Counted from the first letter of the stretch, positions 47,421-58,410 are shown. The stretch: 64,000 bases of DNA from Actinobacillus lignieresii (GCF_900444945.1 NZ_UFRM01000001.1:1648001-1712000); one strand, 5' to 3'. Notes: generated by a model from the sequence alone, not told the origin. Translations and numbers: made by a program.

Positions 47421-48038
47421 TTAGCCTTTTAAACCCTCGGCAACACGTATCGCATCCACACCGGCATTCGCTTCAACGCGTTGCATAAACGAAGAAAGCT
47501 GCTCAAGATGCGAGAAATCCAAGCCCAACATACGGCACCAATTCAACATAATATAAAGATAAACATCCGCCACCGAAATATTTTCACCGAAGAAAATATG
47601 ACTTTCCAAATGCTCGTTTGCAGTCGCCAATTGGCTTAAAACCTGTTCTGCCGCTTGCTGGCGAATCACTCGTGTTAATTCTTCATTCCCTTCCGCATAG
47701 CTCGGTAAACGGAATAACGGTACAAACGATTTATGCACATCACTATTGAAAAACGCTAACCAACGCGCCGCTTTCGCTTTATCACGCAAAGTTTTGCTAC
47801 CGAATAATTTTGCATCCGGATATTTCTCATCTAAATAGTGCAAAATCGCTTGGTTTTGTGAAAGCGCTAAATCGCCGTCCACTAATAACGGCACTGCGCC
47901 GCGCGGATTCAAGGCTAAAAATTCCGCCGATTTAATAAAATCACGGCTGACTAGTTCCGCTTGATATTCCGCACCGGTCCATTCTAACGCCACGTGCGGT
48001 ACGAATGAGCAAGCGCCTTTTAAACAATAAAGTTTCAT
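47421..48038 (-). CDS. gst: Glutathione S-transferase family protein
   Basis: A 205-residue cytosolic GST. The ATG at 48038 has GGAGAAAAGAT upstream; an in-frame ATG at 48131 lies inside the upstream lysA stop region and is rejected. The thioredoxin-like N-terminal domain (1-80) begins [20 protein letters not shown] and carries the glutathione-binding NPRGAVPLL and [11 protein letters not shown]. The helical C-terminal domain follows. It resembles the beta-class enzymes (GstA), with Cys10 in the right region. The physiological substrate is unknown. Confidence 0.88.
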   Translation of the reverse strand: MKLYCLKGACSFVPHVALEWTGAEYQAELVSRDFIKSAEFLALNPRGAVPLLVDGDLALSQNQAILHYLDEKYPDAKLFGSKTLRDKAKAARWLAFFNSDVHKSFVPLFRLPSYAEGNEELTRVIRQQAAEQVLSQLATANEHLESHIFFGENISVADVYLYIMLNWCRMLGLDFSHLEQLSSFMQRVEANAGVDAIRVAEGLKG

Positions 48039-48103
48039 ATCTTTTCTCCAATTTAAAATATTTCTATTTGCCTCATCTCGTAAGGAAGCAAATGATTTAA
48101 AAA

Positions 48104-49354
48104 TTACGGCAGTAATTTCTCTAGACGCCACAAGTCCGCAAAACTTGCACGTGCTTTAATTAAATAAGCCTGATCGCCGTCCACCATAATTTCGACCGCT
48201 TGCGGACGCGAATTATAGGTTGAAGACATCGCCGCTCCATACGCACCAGCCGAACGCATTGCAATTAAGTCACCTTGTTCAATCGCCAGTTCTCTATCTT
48301 TACCTAAAAAGTCTGAGGTTTCACAAATCGGGCCGACTACGTCATAGACCGCTTTTTCACGCGCAAGCGATTGATCCACCTCGGTAATCTGCATATAAGC
48401 TTCATAAAGCGCTGGACGAATCATATCGTTCATACCGGTATCGACAATCGCAAAATTACGATCTTCATTCGCTTTAAGGTATTCCACTTTAGTGACTAAA
48501 ATCCCCGCATTCGCCGTGATCGCACGACCCGGCTCTAAAATGATCTCAAGATCCGCATAGCCTTTTAATTTTTCGAGTAACGCTTTGGCATATTCGGTCG
48601 GATGCGGCGGCTCTTCGCCGTTATACGGCACGCCTAAACCACCGCCTAAATCTAAGTGATGTAATTCGATACCGTCTTCTTTTAATTGTTCCATTAATAC
48701 AATCAGACGATCGGTCGCATCTAAGAACGGCTGTAATTCGGTTAATTGCGAACCGATATGGCAATCCATACCGGTAATTTTTACGTTCGGTAAGGTTTTG
48801 GCTAAACGGTACACTTCACGTGCTTGGATTACGCTTACCCCGAATTTATTTTCTTTTAAACCAGTGGAAATATAAGGGTGAGTATGTGCATCCACATCCG
48901 GATTTACACGCAATGAAATCGGTGCGATTTTACCTAATTGACCGGCAACTTCATTAATGCGGTGTAGCTCGGCGATTGATTCGATATTAAAGCAACGAAT
49001 GCCGACTTCCAATGCACGTTGAATTTCACTATGTGATTTTGCCACGCCGGAAAATACTACTTTACTCGGCTCGCCACCGGCGGCAAGTACACGCTCAAGC
49101 TCACCTTGCGACACAATATCAAAGCCCGAACCGAGGCGTGCCATTACATTTAATAGCGCGATATTGGAATTGGATTTTACCGCAAAGCAAATCAAGTGCG
49201 GGTGTGCGCCGAATGCTTTATCAAAAGCGTGCCAATGGCGTTCAAGCGTTGCGCGAGAATAGATATAAGCCGGTGTACCGTATTGATTGATGATGTCGGA
49301 GACAGAAACGTCTTCCGCAAAAAGTTGTTGGTTTTTATAATTGAAATGATTCAT
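48104..49354 (-). CDS. lysA: Diaminopimelate decarboxylase
   Basis: A PLP enzyme for the last step of lysine synthesis, 416 residues from the ATG at 49354. Key parts: [12 protein letters not shown] with the PLP lysine, [29 protein letters not shown], and [13 protein letters not shown] with the active-site Cys. lptM lies 122 bases upstream on the same strand, and a hairpin with an uptake signal separates them. Confidence 0.95.
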   Translation of the reverse strand: MNHFNYKNQQLFAEDVSVSDIINQYGTPAYIYSRATLERHWHAFDKAFGAHPHLICFAVKSNSNIALLNVMARLGSGFDIVSQGELERVLAAGGEPSKVVFSGVAKSHSEIQRALEVGIRCFNIESIAELHRINEVAGQLGKIAPISLRVNPDVDAHTHPYISTGLKENKFGVSVIQAREVYRLAKTLPNVKITGMDCHIGSQLTELQPFLDATDRLIVLMEQLKEDGIELHHLDLGGGLGVPYNGEEPPHPTEYAKALLEKLKGYADLEIILEPGRAITANAGILVTKVEYLKANEDRNFAIVDTGMNDMIRPALYEAYMQITEVDQSLAREKAVYDVVGPICETSDFLGKDRELAIEQGDLIAMRSAGAYGAAMSSTYNSRPQAVEIMVDGDQAYLIKARASFADLWRLEKLLP

Positions 49355-49382
49355 TGATTCGTCCGTTGTGTTTGAAAAATAA

Positions 49383-49471
49383 AACCACGGCAAACTCGCT
49401 ACACTTGTATTTACAAAAAATCGGATAAATCCGACCGCTTGTTATACAGGTATTTTGTAATTACCGTGGTT
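49383..49471 (-). other. Intercistronic hairpin region between lptM and lysA
   Basis: AACCACGG (49383-49390) and CCGTGGTT (49464-49471) form perfect arms about 70 bases apart. Inside are TCGGATAAATCCGA and a single ACCGCTTGT uptake-signal core. It may terminate part of the lptM transcript before lysA. Confidence 0.5.
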
Positions 49472-49476
49472 AGAAA

Positions 49477-49590
49477 TTATTTGGTTTGCTGTTGAGCCGG
49501 TTGCTGCTCGGGAAAATAAAGCGGGCCTTTTACACCGCAGGCGGTTAGCCCGAATGATGTCAGCAAAGCCACTAAAAGTAATTTTTTCAT
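49477..49590 (-). CDS. lptM: LptM (YifL) small lipoprotein
   Basis: A 37-residue lipoprotein: signal peptide, lipobox LTAC with Cys18, then GVKGPLYFPEQQ, the invariant start of mature LptM. In E. coli LptM helps mature the LptD disulfides of the LPS translocon. Its normal place is directly before dapF; here it precedes lysA and dapF lies 5 kb away. It was found by translating a reading frame shorter than usual gene-calling limits. Confidence 0.88.
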   Translation of the reverse strand: MKKLLLVALLTSFGLTACGVKGPLYFPEQQPAQQQTK

Positions 49591-49727
49591 CAGAAATCCT
49601 TAAGAGTGAATTGTCCGTTGATTCTAAAACAAATTGCGGTAATGAAAAAGTAAAAAAGCCGTTTCTGCCGTTTTGGAGAAATCGCTTTGCAAAATTTGCC
49701 AAAAATTCAACCGTTTACGATACAAAA

Positions 49728-49751
49728 AAAGCCATCCTGACGGATGGCTTT
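49728..49751 (-). terminator. Terminator of the frd operon
   Basis: AAAGCCATCC pairs with GGATGGCTTT across four bases, with a T-run on the frd strand, 17 bases after the frdD stop. Confidence 0.9.
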
Positions 49752-49767
49752 ATTCACGTTATATTGA

Positions 49768-50118
49768 TTACAGTGCGATTACTGCAAAGAACACAATCAC
49801 TGAGTAGAGAGCCGATAATCCGTAGAATACCCAGCCCCCCGCAGGAAAGTGAATTTTAAGGTCATGTAAACCGTGATGTACACGGTGCATACCTGCCCAC
49901 ATAGGGAAAATTGTCACCGCTAAAATCACTAATTTACCTAACCAAGTGTGAGCAAACGCAACAATATTATCTACCGGTACTAAACCGAGCGGTAATAACA
50001 CACCTAGAATAAGAAGTAATACCGGGAAGCAAATTGCACTGATTGTACCGCCCGCACTAAACATTAGCCATACAGGCGGTTCGTTAGAACGTTTTGGATC
50101 TTGTTTATTCATTGCCAT
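49768..50118 (-). CDS. frdD: Fumarate reductase subunit D
   Basis: A membrane anchor of menaquinol:fumarate reductase, 116 residues with three hydrophobic helices (about 20-45, 60-85, 92-115). [15 protein letters not shown] is the family start. It is last of frdABCD, six bases after frdC. Confidence 0.95.
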   Translation of the reverse strand: MAMNKQDPKRSNEPPVWLMFSAGGTISAICFPVLLLILGVLLPLGLVPVDNIVAFAHTWLGKLVILAVTIFPMWAGMHRVHHGLHDLKIHFPAGGWVFYGLSALYSVIVFFAVIAL

Positions 50119-50124
50119 TCTCCC

Positions 50125-50517
50125 CTAAATATAAGTGCATACTAATGCAATAAGGCTCACCACACCGGTAATACCCCAAAGTGCATTTTTTAAGATATTC
50201 GGATTTACACGCTCGTTTTTAACGATAAAAGTTAAAACTTGCGGTGTCATCACATACAATGTTGCAGCATGATAAAGTAATGCGGCAATACTGATCACAT
50301 TTAAAATAAATACAATCGGGTTTTGTAAGAAACTGATAAAACCGTCTAAACTTTCTCCGCCTAAACTGATTACCCCGTGAAGCAATACCAGACAAAACCA
50401 TACGGTCGCTAAACAAGTCGCTTCACGTACCATATACATTTTATAGAAGCTTGATTTTGTCCACCAATTCGCTTTCATTTCGCGTACATACGCTTTACGT
50501 TTAGTTGCTGTTGTCAT
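50125..50517 (-). CDS. frdC: Fumarate reductase subunit C
   Basis: The second membrane anchor of fumarate reductase, 130 residues with three helices. The quinone-site Glu is in YMVREATCLATVWF. It is coupled closely to frdB (8-base gap). Confidence 0.95.
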   Translation of the reverse strand: MTTATKRKAYVREMKANWWTKSSFYKMYMVREATCLATVWFCLVLLHGVISLGGESLDGFISFLQNPIVFILNVISIAALLYHAATLYVMTPQVLTFIVKNERVNPNILKNALWGITGVVSLIALVCTYI

Positions 50518-50525
50518 ATTGCCCC

Positions 50526-51260
50526 CTAGCCTTTTGGTTTAAGCATTGAAATTACGTAATCTTTCGCACTTTCCAATTTACCTTGGTTAATTGCGGAAGC
50601 CGGACCGACGTGTTTCGGACACACTTCCGAGCAATAACCGACGAAAGTACAACTCCACACCCCGTTTTTCGAGCTTAAGAGTTTCATACGTTGCTCACGA
50701 CCGTTGTCACGGTTATCCAAGTTATAACGGTGGGCAAGTGTAATCGCCGCCGGGCCGATAAACTCAGGGTTTAAACCAAATTGCGGACAAGCCGCATAGC
50801 ATAGACCACAGTTAATACACATTGAGAATTGACGATATTTCTCTAATTGTGCCGGTGTTTGTTTGGTACGCTGACCTTCCGGTGCTTTATTATTGATAAC
50901 ATAAGGTTTGATTGCTTCGATGCTGTCGATAAAGTGGCTTAAATCCACCACTAAGTCACGCTCAATCGGGAAGTTTGCAAGCGGTTCGATTCGCATAAAA
51001 CCGCTGTAATCACGTAAGAATGTTTTACATGCTAATTTCGGTTTACCGTTTACCATCATACCGCACGAACCGCAGATCGCCATACGGCAAGACCAACGAT
51101 AAGAAAGCTCAGGCTCAAGTTCGTCTTTAATATAACCGAGTGCATCTAATAATGAAGTTTGGCTGTCGAACGGCACTTCATATTTGTCTAAATGTGGTTC
51201 GCTATCTGTTTCCGGATTATAGCGAAGCACTTCGATGGTCATTTTATTTAAATTTGCCAT
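50526..51260 (-). CDS. frdB: Fumarate reductase iron-sulfur subunit
   Basis: A 244-residue subunit with three clusters: [2Fe-2S] from [21 protein letters not shown], [4Fe-4S] from [12 protein letters not shown], and [3Fe-4S] from [16 protein letters not shown]. It carries electrons from menaquinol at FrdCD to the FAD in FrdA. Confidence 0.97.
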   Translation of the reverse strand: MANLNKMTIEVLRYNPETDSEPHLDKYEVPFDSQTSLLDALGYIKDELEPELSYRWSCRMAICGSCGMMVNGKPKLACKTFLRDYSGFMRIEPLANFPIERDLVVDLSHFIDSIEAIKPYVINNKAPEGQRTKQTPAQLEKYRQFSMCINCGLCYAACPQFGLNPEFIGPAAITLAHRYNLDNRDNGREQRMKLLSSKNGVWSCTFVGYCSEVCPKHVGPASAINQGKLESAKDYVISMLKPKG

Positions 51261-51272
51261 ATTATCGCTCTC

Positions 51273-53072
51273 CTATTTTTGTGCCTGTTCTGCTGCTTTT
51301 TTCGCTTTTTCTTGCGCTTCCGCTTCCGCACCATATACACGTTTTGCAGGTTGTGATTTAGTAATTTTCACATCCGAATATTTAATGGTTGGTGTGCCGT
51401 CTGCGTTATAGAATGCTTGGGTGTGTTTTAAGTAATTCACATCATCACGTTCGGTATAGTCTAAACGTTGGTGTGCACCACGAGATTCTTTACGTTCAAC
51501 AGCCGAGCAAGCGATTGATTGCGCCACATCTAAGATGAAGCCTAATTCGATTTTGTAGAGTAAATCAGTGTTAAACACGCTTGATTTATCTTTTACGCTG
51601 ATATTTTTGTAACGTTCTCTTAATTCATGGATTTTATTTACCGCACCTTCCATACTTTCTTGGGTACGATAGATACCGCAACCTTCTTCCATTGCGTCAC
51701 CCATTTGGTTACGAATATCAGACCAAGACTCGTTACCTTCTTGACGAGCTAAAGCGTGTAAGCGTGCCACCACATCTTGTGCTTGCGCATCGATTTGCGC
51801 TTGATTACGAGGACCGGCTTCTTGTGCACGACGAGCGGCATTTTCACCGGCAACTTTACCGAATACCACTAATTCCGCTAATGAGTTAGAACCTAAACGG
51901 TTTGCACCGTGTAAGCCTGAAGAAGCACATTCACCGACTGCAAATAAACCTTTAATTGAAGTTTCTGCGTGCATATCCACTTCAATACCACCCATTGTAT
52001 AGTGTACAACCGGACGAACTGGGATTGGCGAAGTTACCGGATCCACACCTTCATAAGCACGTGCTAATTCGCAGATAAACGGTAAACGCTCGGTTAAGTG
52101 TTTTTCTCCTAAGTGACGTAAGTCTAAATGCACCACATCCACGCCTTTTGCGGTTTTTAAGGTGTTACCTTTTTTCCATTCTTGCCAGAATGCTTGAGAA
52201 ACTCTGTCACGCGGACCTAATTCCATATATTTGTTTTCAGGTTTGCCGATTGGCGTTTCAGGGCCTAGACCGTAATCTTGTAAGTAACGGTAACCGTCTT
52301 TATTGACTAAGATACCGCCTTCACCGCGACAACCTTCGGTCATTAAGATACCGGTATTAGGTAAGCCGGTCGGGTGATATTGAACGAATTCCATATCACG
52401 TAATGCTACGCCGTGACGATACGCCATTGATAAACCGTCACCGGTTACGATACCGCCGTTGGTGTTGAAACGATAAGTACGGCAGCCGCCGCCCGTTGCG
52501 ATAACCACCGCAGTCGCATTGATTTGAACAAGCGTGCCTTCCATCATATTCATCGCCACACAACCGCGCGCTTCGCCGTTGTCGGTCAGAATATCTAACA
52601 CGAAATGCTCGTCAAAACGTACGATGTTAGGATATTTGATAGAAGTTTGGAAAAGGGTGTGTAATAAGTGGAAACCGGTTTTGTCCGCCGCAAACCACGT
52701 ACGTTCGATTTTCATCCCGCCGAAACGACGCACGTTTACTTCACCGTCTTCGCGACGTGACCAAGGACAGCCCCAGCGCTCTAACTGAGTCATTTCAATC
52801 GGTGAATGTTCCACGAAATATTCTACGATATCTTGTTCGCATAACCAGTCGCCGCCGCCAACAGTGTCGTTAAAGTGGTTATCGAAAGAGTCTGTATCTT
52901 TAATGACTGCCGCTGAACCGCCTTCTGCCGCCACAGTATGGCTACGCATCGGGTAAACTTTTGAAATTAAAGCAATTTTAAGATTTGGATTTGCTTCCGC
53001 TGCTGCGATAGCTGCACGTAAACCGCCGCCGCCAGCACCGATAATCGCGACATCAAAATTAACACTTTGCAT
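51273..53072 (-). CDS. frdA: Fumarate reductase flavoprotein subunit
   Basis: The catalytic subunit reducing fumarate to succinate, 599 residues from the ATG at 53072. An in-frame TTG four codons earlier is the GGAG ribosome site itself and is not the start. FAD-binding GAGGGGLRAA, covalent flavin His45 in MRSHTVAAEGG, and the active-site regions YHPTGLPNTGILMTEGCRGEGG and HTMGG-type loop (VHYTMGGIEV) are present. SdhE (44530) should help its flavinylation. The promoter is discussed separately. Confidence 0.97.
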   Translation of the reverse strand: MQSVNFDVAIIGAGGGGLRAAIAAAEANPNLKIALISKVYPMRSHTVAAEGGSAAVIKDTDSFDNHFNDTVGGGDWLCEQDIVEYFVEHSPIEMTQLERWGCPWSRREDGEVNVRRFGGMKIERTWFAADKTGFHLLHTLFQTSIKYPNIVRFDEHFVLDILTDNGEARGCVAMNMMEGTLVQINATAVVIATGGGCRTYRFNTNGGIVTGDGLSMAYRHGVALRDMEFVQYHPTGLPNTGILMTEGCRGEGGILVNKDGYRYLQDYGLGPETPIGKPENKYMELGPRDRVSQAFWQEWKKGNTLKTAKGVDVVHLDLRHLGEKHLTERLPFICELARAYEGVDPVTSPIPVRPVVHYTMGGIEVDMHAETSIKGLFAVGECASSGLHGANRLGSNSLAELVVFGKVAGENAARRAQEAGPRNQAQIDAQAQDVVARLHALARQEGNESWSDIRNQMGDAMEEGCGIYRTQESMEGAVNKIHELRERYKNISVKDKSSVFNTDLLYKIELGFILDVAQSIACSAVERKESRGAHQRLDYTERDDVNYLKHTQAFYNADGTPTIKYSDVKITKSQPAKRVYGAEAEAQEKAKKAAEQAQK

Positions 53073-53413
53073 AATGCACTCCAAAATAATAGATATTAAT
53101 CAATATAACTCACTTTTATTGTGCCACTATTTTTTATGCAAGATAAGCATATTTTGTATTTTTAAGGGGACAAAAATTTCGTTTTGTGATCTACCTCAAA
53201 AAAGGTAAACAGGCTTACCGTCGTATTGATAATTACTCGTAATTATAGATAAGAATATATCTCATTTAGCGGTTAAATTTGCTTAAAAATTAACAAACTA
53301 TGCAACAAAAATTTTATGGAAAAAGATATGAAATTTCTTGTAGCGAAAATTAGCTTTCGCAAAATAAAGCAAATCTCGTTAAAATGAATTTTTTATGTCT
53401 AAAAAGCATTTTT
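53073..53413. other. Divergent frdA-epmA intergenic region
   Basis: 341 bp, AT-rich, with no gene. Besides the CRP/FNR-like site at 53185-53200, it holds an inverted-repeat-rich stretch near 53200-53230 (AAAAAGGTAAAC and GGCTTACC). No clear promoter can be chosen for either gene. Confidence 0.5.
53185..53200 (-). promoter_or_regulatory. CRP- or FNR-like site before frdA
   Basis: TGTGATCTACCTCAAA differs from the CRP consensus at one fixed base. Its core GTGATCTACCTCAA differs from the FNR consensus at two. The centre is 120 bp before the frdA ATG. Both regulators are reasonable for frd; the sequence does not decide. Confidence 0.45.
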
Positions 53414-54397
53414 ATGAACGAATTAACTTTGGAAAATATCGAGTGGAAACCGACCGCTCCCATTCAGAACCTGATCAAACGCAGCAAAATTATGGCGGAA
53501 ATTCGCCAGTTTTTTAAAGATCGCGGCGTATTAGAAGTGGAAACCCCGGCATTAAGCGAGTTTTCCGTAACGGACGTGCATCTTTCTACCTTCAGCACCC
53601 AATTTCTCTCGCCATTTTCCAGCGAAGCGAAAACATTGCATCTGATGACTAGCCCCGAATACCATATGAAACGCTTATTGGCGGCGGGTAGCGGTGCAAT
53701 TTTCCAATTATGTCGCGTATTTCGTAATGAAGAAGCCGGTAAACGTCATAATCCGGAATTTACTATGTTGGAATGGTATCGTCCGCATTTCGATATGTAT
53801 CGCCTAATCAATGAAGTGGATGACTTATTACAACAAATTCTGGATTGCGAACCGGCGGAATCTTACAGTTACCAATTCGTGTTCCAAACCTACGTCGGTT
53901 TAGATCCGCTTTCGGCAACTCGAGCGCAATTGGTTGAAAAAGCCCGTAAACACGGCTTCCCGTGTGAAGATGATGAGAATCGAGATACTTTGTTGCAATT
54001 CCTGTTCAGTGAGATTGTGGAAGCGAATATCGGTAAAGAGCGCCCGACTGCGGTCTATCATTTCCCGTCGTCGCAAGCGGCACTGGCGCAAATCAGTTCG
54101 GAAGATCACCGTGTTGCGGAACGTTTCGAGGTTTATTACCAAGGCTTAGAGTTGGCAAACGGTTTTCATGAACTTAGTGATGCGAAAGAACAAATGCGCC
54201 GTTTTGAGCAAGACAACGTACAGCGTGCGCAAATGGGCTTACCGGCGCAACAGTTAGACTCTCGTTTTCTTGCCGCATTAAAAGCGGGCATTCCGAATTG
54301 TTCCGGCGTGGCGTTAGGTGTGGATCGCTTAATGATGATTGCGATGAATGCCGAGAAAATTGATGAAGTAATGGCATTCGGTGTGGAAAACGCTTAG
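53414..54397 (+). CDS. epmA: EF-P beta-lysylation protein EpmA (PoxA/GenX)
   Basis: A lysyl-tRNA synthetase-like enzyme that attaches beta-lysine to elongation factor P, 327 residues from the ATG at 53414; ten earlier in-frame codons are dropped because they lie outside the family alignment. Motif 2-type [20 protein letters not shown] and motif 3-type [14 protein letters not shown] are clear. There is no anticodon-binding domain, so it is EpmA rather than LysS. It lies next to frd, as in E. coli. Confidence 0.95.
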   Translation: MNELTLENIEWKPTAPIQNLIKRSKIMAEIRQFFKDRGVLEVETPALSEFSVTDVHLSTFSTQFLSPFSSEAKTLHLMTSPEYHMKRLLAAGSGAIFQLCRVFRNEEAGKRHNPEFTMLEWYRPHFDMYRLINEVDDLLQQILDCEPAESYSYQFVFQTYVGLDPLSATRAQLVEKARKHGFPCEDDENRDTLLQFLFSEIVEANIGKERPTAVYHFPSSQAALAQISSEDHRVAERFEVYYQGLELANGFHELSDAKEQMRRFEQDNVQRAQMGLPAQQLDSRFLAALKAGIPNCSGVALGVDRLMMIAMNAEKIDEVMAFGVENA

Positions 54398-54418
54398 GGG
54401 CGATTAGCCATAAATAAC

Positions 54419-54462
54419 AAGCGGTCAAATTCTTGCAAAATTTTGCAGAAATTTGACCGCTT
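54419..54462. terminator. Bidirectional USS-pair terminator
   Basis: AAGCGGTCAAATT faces AATTTGACCGCTT, with TTGCAAAATTTTGCA in the loop, between convergent epmA and dapF. Confidence 0.8.
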
Positions 54463-54478
54463 ACTTTTAGCTAAAAAC

Positions 54479-55303
54479 TTAAAGTTTAATAAACCCGTCA
54501 TAAATATGAGTCGCATCGCCGGTCATATATAACGGATGCCCAACACCCTCCCACTCAATTTGGAGCGAACCGCCGGGCAAATCTACCTGTACATTGTTGT
54601 CTAATACGCCTTGCATAATGCCTACCGCCACCGCACCGCACGCACCGCTACCGCACGCCTGCGTTTCACCCGCACCACGTTCAAAGACACGTAATTTAAT
54701 ATGATTGCGATTCACCACTTGCATAAAACCGATATTTGCACGCTCGGGGAATCGTTCGTGATTCTCTAATAAAGGCCCGAGTTCATTTACCGGCGCAAGA
54801 TTAATATCTTCAACTTGCAACACGCAATGCGGATTACCCATGGAAACCACGCCGCATAACACCGTTTGCAAATCGGTTCTTAAAATATAGTTTTTTTCAA
54901 ATTTATTTGCCGTAAACGGAACCTGTGCCGGCTCCCAAATCGGCTCGCCCATATTCACGCGAACTTTTTCTTCATCTTTTAAAGTTAATACCATTTTACC
55001 TTTCGCGGTACTCACGTGAATATCTTGCTTATTGGTTAAACCTTTAAGCGTAACAAAGCGAGCAAAGCAACGTGCGCCGTTACCGCATTGCGCCACTTCG
55101 CTACCGTCCGCATTAAAGATACGATAATGGAAATCAAGCTCCGGATCATAAGGCGGCTCAACCAATAACAGCTGATCAAAACCGACGCCACGATGACGAT
55201 CAGCGAGTTTACGAATCACCTCTTCGGTTAAATAGACGTTCTGAGTAACACCGTCAATCACCATAAAATCATTGCCAAGTCCGTGCATTTTTGAAAATTG
55301 CAT
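54479..55303 (-). CDS. dapF: Diaminopimelate epimerase
   Basis: A racemase converting LL- to meso-diaminopimelate for lysine and peptidoglycan, 274 residues from the ATG at 55303 (GGAAATAAT before it; 28 upstream codons rejected). The two active-site cysteines are in [13 protein letters not shown] and [14 protein letters not shown]. lptM, its common partner, lies instead before lysA. Confidence 0.96.
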   Translation of the reverse strand: MQFSKMHGLGNDFMVIDGVTQNVYLTEEVIRKLADRHRGVGFDQLLLVEPPYDPELDFHYRIFNADGSEVAQCGNGARCFARFVTLKGLTNKQDIHVSTAKGKMVLTLKDEEKVRVNMGEPIWEPAQVPFTANKFEKNYILRTDLQTVLCGVVSMGNPHCVLQVEDINLAPVNELGPLLENHERFPERANIGFMQVVNRNHIKLRVFERGAGETQACGSGACGAVAVGIMQGVLDNNVQVDLPGGSLQIEWEGVGHPLYMTGDATHIYDGFIKL

Positions 55304-55492
55304 ATTATTTCCTATCATAAAAAAATTTAATTCTGAAATCTTATAGAGATTAGTTTTATTTATTGCTATATTACAGTTCCTTTTCAAAGCATTCGTTCCG
55401 CTTGAGAAGGTTTCTAATTTCTGAAAAGGTTTTGCCTCAAGTATGATGGCTTTTTTGATGAATTACAATGGAGTAATTAAATTATATCCGCA

Positions 55493-56806
55493 ATGTTTCT
55501 TTTGCAATTTGCCATAGTTTTGCTATGTATTTTGATCGGTGCCCGGGTGGGTGGTATCGGTTTGGGTGTATTCGGTGGTTTAGGTCTTGCAATTCTTTCT
55601 TTCGGCTTCGGTTTAAAACCGGCGGGTCTGCCGATCGACGTAATGTTTATGATTATGGCGGTCGTATCTGCAGCGGCGGCAATGCAAGCTGCCGGCGGTT
55701 TAGACTATATGATTAAAATCGCTACTAACATTTTACGTCGTAATCCGAAATATATTACTTTTATCGCTCCGCTCGTTACTTGGACATTCACCGTGTTAGC
55801 CGGTACCGGTCACGTAGCATACTCGGTATTACCGGTTATCGCTGAAGTAAGCCGTCACAACGGCATTCGTCCCGAACGTCCGCTTTCAATGGCGGTAATC
55901 GCTTCACAATTCGCTATCGTTGCCAGCCCTATCGCCGCAGCGGTGGTTGCAGTAGTAGCCTTCTTAGAACCGCAAGGCATTACATTAGGTAACGTGCTTT
56001 CGGTCACCATGCCTGCGACATTACTCGGTTTAATGCTTGCCTGCGTATTCGTTAATAAAATGGGTAAAGAATTAAAAGACGATCCGCATTACCAAAAATT
56101 ATTACAAGATCCGGAATATGTAAAAGCAAATAACACAAATACCAATCTTGCGGATATCGTAATCAAACCGACGGCAAAACTTTCCGTGAGCTTATTCTTA
56201 TTCGGTGCATTGTTAGTCGTATTAATGGGTGCGGTGCCTTCATTACGCCCGGTATTCGACGGTAAACCAATGGGTATGGCGCATACGATTGAAATCGTTA
56301 TGCTTACAATCGGTGCGTTAATCATCTTCTTCTGTAAACCGGACGGTAACGAGATTACTAAAGGTTCGGTATTCCATGCCGGTATGCGTGCGGTAATCGC
56401 CATCTTCGGTATCGCATGGTTAGGCGATACCTTAATGCAAGGTCATATGACAGAAGTGAAAGGTATGGTATCGGGCTTAGTAGAAACTGCGCCATGGGCA
56501 TTTGCTTTCGCACTGTTTATTCTATCCGTATTAGTAAACAGCCAAGGGGCAACCGTAGCGACACTTTTCCCATTAGCTATCGCATTACAAATCGATCCGA
56601 CAGTACTTATTGCGGTATTCGTAGCTGTAAACGGTTATTTCTTTATTCCTAACTATGGTCCGATTATCGCTTCAATCGACTTCGATACGACCGGTACCAC
56701 TCGAATCGGTAAATATATCTTTAACCACAGCTTTATGTTACCGGGCTTATTAAGCATGGCGTTTAGTATTGCCTTCGGTTTATTATTAGCCAATATTCTA
56801 CTTTAA
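55493..56806 (+). CDS. dcuB: Anaerobic C4-dicarboxylate transporter, Dcu family
   Basis: A 437-residue inner-membrane carrier with about ten hydrophobic segments. It exchanges fumarate, malate or aspartate for succinate in fumarate respiration, so it would serve frdABCD. The family opening [28 protein letters not shown] and [19 protein letters not shown] are clear. DcuA and DcuB are close; the residues here do not let me separate them firmly, so the letter is tentative. The upstream region has no strong regulator site. Confidence 0.88.
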   Translation: MFLLQFAIVLLCILIGARVGGIGLGVFGGLGLAILSFGFGLKPAGLPIDVMFMIMAVVSAAAAMQAAGGLDYMIKIATNILRRNPKYITFIAPLVTWTFTVLAGTGHVAYSVLPVIAEVSRHNGIRPERPLSMAVIASQFAIVASPIAAAVVAVVAFLEPQGITLGNVLSVTMPATLLGLMLACVFVNKMGKELKDDPHYQKLLQDPEYVKANNTNTNLADIVIKPTAKLSVSLFLFGALLVVLMGAVPSLRPVFDGKPMGMAHTIEIVMLTIGALIIFFCKPDGNEITKGSVFHAGMRAVIAIFGIAWLGDTLMQGHMTEVKGMVSGLVETAPWAFAFALFILSVLVNSQGATVATLFPLAIALQIDPTVLIAVFVAVNGYFFIPNYGPIIASIDFDTTGTTRIGKYIFNHSFMLPGLLSMAFSIAFGLLLANILL

Positions 56807-56831
56807 TTCGCTGATGATTTAAGAAAATACA

Positions 56832-56869
56832 AATGCCCTCCAACGTTAAGTTGCGAGGGCATTTTTTTG
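56832..56869 (+). terminator. Terminator of dcuB
   Basis: AATGCCCTC pairs with GAGGGCATT around a second small stem (CAAC with GTTG), then seven T's. Confidence 0.9.
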
Positions 56870-56877
56870 CAAAAAAT

Positions 56878-57249
56878 TTAGGAAATCCGACCGCTTGTAA
56901 AAAGGCGTACTAACAAGATTCCCATCACCGTACATAAGATTCCGCCGATTAAATGCAAGCTGATTATGCTCAATGCTTGCCAATACTTCTCCGCTAATAA
57001 CTTTTCACTTACTTCTAACGAAAAACTCGAAAAAGTGGTAAAACTGCCTAAAAAACCGGTGATAAACAGCAACTTCTGCCCGTCATTCAAATGCAGTCCG
57101 ATAGCGATTCCAATTAAGAAGCAACCGAGCAAATTGGCTAATAATGTACCAAAGGCAAACTGGCTGAGAAAACCGTTAAACCATACGCCTAATTGCCAAC
57201 GAGAAATTGCGCCTAACACCGCACCGAGAGAAATCCACAGAATAGTCAT
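56878..57249 (-). CDS. crcB: Fluoride ion channel CrcB/FluC
   Basis: A 123-residue dual-topology membrane protein that exports fluoride. Four helices; family motifs GAISRWQLG, NLLGCFLIG and TGFLGSFTTFSSFSLE are visible. It follows the MFS gene with a two-base gap, so it is co-transcribed. No fluoride riboswitch was recognised upstream of the MFS gene. Confidence 0.93.
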   Translation of the reverse strand: MTILWISLGAVLGAISRWQLGVWFNGFLSQFAFGTLLANLLGCFLIGIAIGLHLNDGQKLLFITGFLGSFTTFSSFSLEVSEKLLAEKYWQALSIISLHLIGGILCTVMGILLVRLFTSGRIS

Positions 57250-57251
57250 AG

Positions 57252-58316
57252 CTACACCAAAAACAAATGAGGAATTAAATTCATCACCACTACCGTCGCA
57301 ATCGAAAGCAGCAGACGTGATGCACCGAAAATAAAGCCTCGATTGGCACCGTTATCAAATTTCACTAACAAATTCGCCATTGCCGTCAGCGCATACACTT
57401 CAATCACAGTAAAAATCACTAAATAGACATAAGCGCTAAACAGCGAAATGTAATGCAAGGTAATAAACCACGGCACAATGATACCAATCGCTAACAGCGG
57501 TGCAACCCAAATGGTTTGCTTCGCAGTGAGATTAATTTTGCGCGAAAAGTAACTTTGCAGCGATACCGTCATCAAGCCGTTCACAAATAATGCAATCGGA
57601 CTATGTTCCGGTGCGGCTAATTTGTTATCAAATAAAAACGGAAAAATCACAAAAAACGAAGTGGCAATTGAGAGCGGAATAAACAGCATCAGATGCACAA
57701 ATAAAAATTCTTTGGTAATAATTTCTCGAATTTGCCCGAAGCGGAATGTCACTAAAGTTTGCAACGTTTGAATCTGATAAAACGGTTTGACCATCAGCAC
57801 AAATAGCACCGCTTCCATTGCAAAGCAGACCCAAATTAATAACTCGATTTGCTCAAACTTAATAAACGGAATCACCAGTAACGGCGCAAACATTGAAGAC
57901 ATACTGGTCACTTTCAGATACTTGCCTTGCAAACGAGTTTTCTCACTATACTCATCGCCCGCCAATGCTAATAAACACGCCTTCGCATTAGTGCCGAACA
58001 AACAGCTCCCCAAACCAAAACAAGTTGTGGCTAATAATAATAGTCCGTAATTATCCGCTGAGAGGAAAAAAATATAAGCCAATACATCCAGCAAACAGCC
58101 CAGCAACATCATCTTTGCTAAGCCGTAACGATCGCCCCAAATACCGGCTAAAATCGCCAACGCTTGGTTACAAAAGAATAATAAGGACAACGAAAAAGCG
58201 ATTTCGCTATTGCTTAAACCTTTTTTCTGTAAATAAATAAAAAACACGGTTTGCATTGAGAAAAATGCAAGAGTGGAGAAAAATCGTCGAATCAATAAAA
58301 GTTTTTGAAGGTTCAT
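57252..58316 (-). CDS. Major facilitator superfamily transporter
   Basis: A 354-residue carrier with about ten to eleven helices, shorter than the usual 380-400. The MFS loop motif between helices 2 and 3 reads GIWGDRYGLAKMML, a recognisable motif A. The substrate cannot be read from sequence. It shares a transcript with crcB, which makes fluoride or another small toxin possible but unsupported. A minor uptake-signal-like core lies upstream near 58340. Confidence 0.82.
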   Translation of the reverse strand: MNLQKLLLIRRFFSTLAFFSMQTVFFIYLQKKGLSNSEIAFSLSLLFFCNQALAILAGIWGDRYGLAKMMLLGCLLDVLAYIFFLSADNYGLLLLATTCFGLGSCLFGTNAKACLLALAGDEYSEKTRLQGKYLKVTSMSSMFAPLLVIPFIKFEQIELLIWVCFAMEAVLFVLMVKPFYQIQTLQTLVTFRFGQIREIITKEFLFVHLMLFIPLSIATSFFVIFPFLFDNKLAAPEHSPIALFVNGLMTVSLQSYFSRKINLTAKQTIWVAPLLAIGIIVPWFITLHYISLFSAYVYLVIFTVIEVYALTAMANLLVKFDNGANRGFIFGASRLLLSIATVVVMNLIPHLFLV

Positions 58317-58410
58317 AAAGCGATAAATTTGTAAAAATCAGCCGAGATCTTACCGCTTTTATGCCGGATATTCGATATAATTCAACAAATTTTCCTTTTA
58401 TCTCACTTTT

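Noticed and set aside
57252..58410. Fluoride riboswitch upstream of the MFS-crcB pair
   Set aside because: No recognisable GGNGAU-type aptamer core could be found in the short leader.
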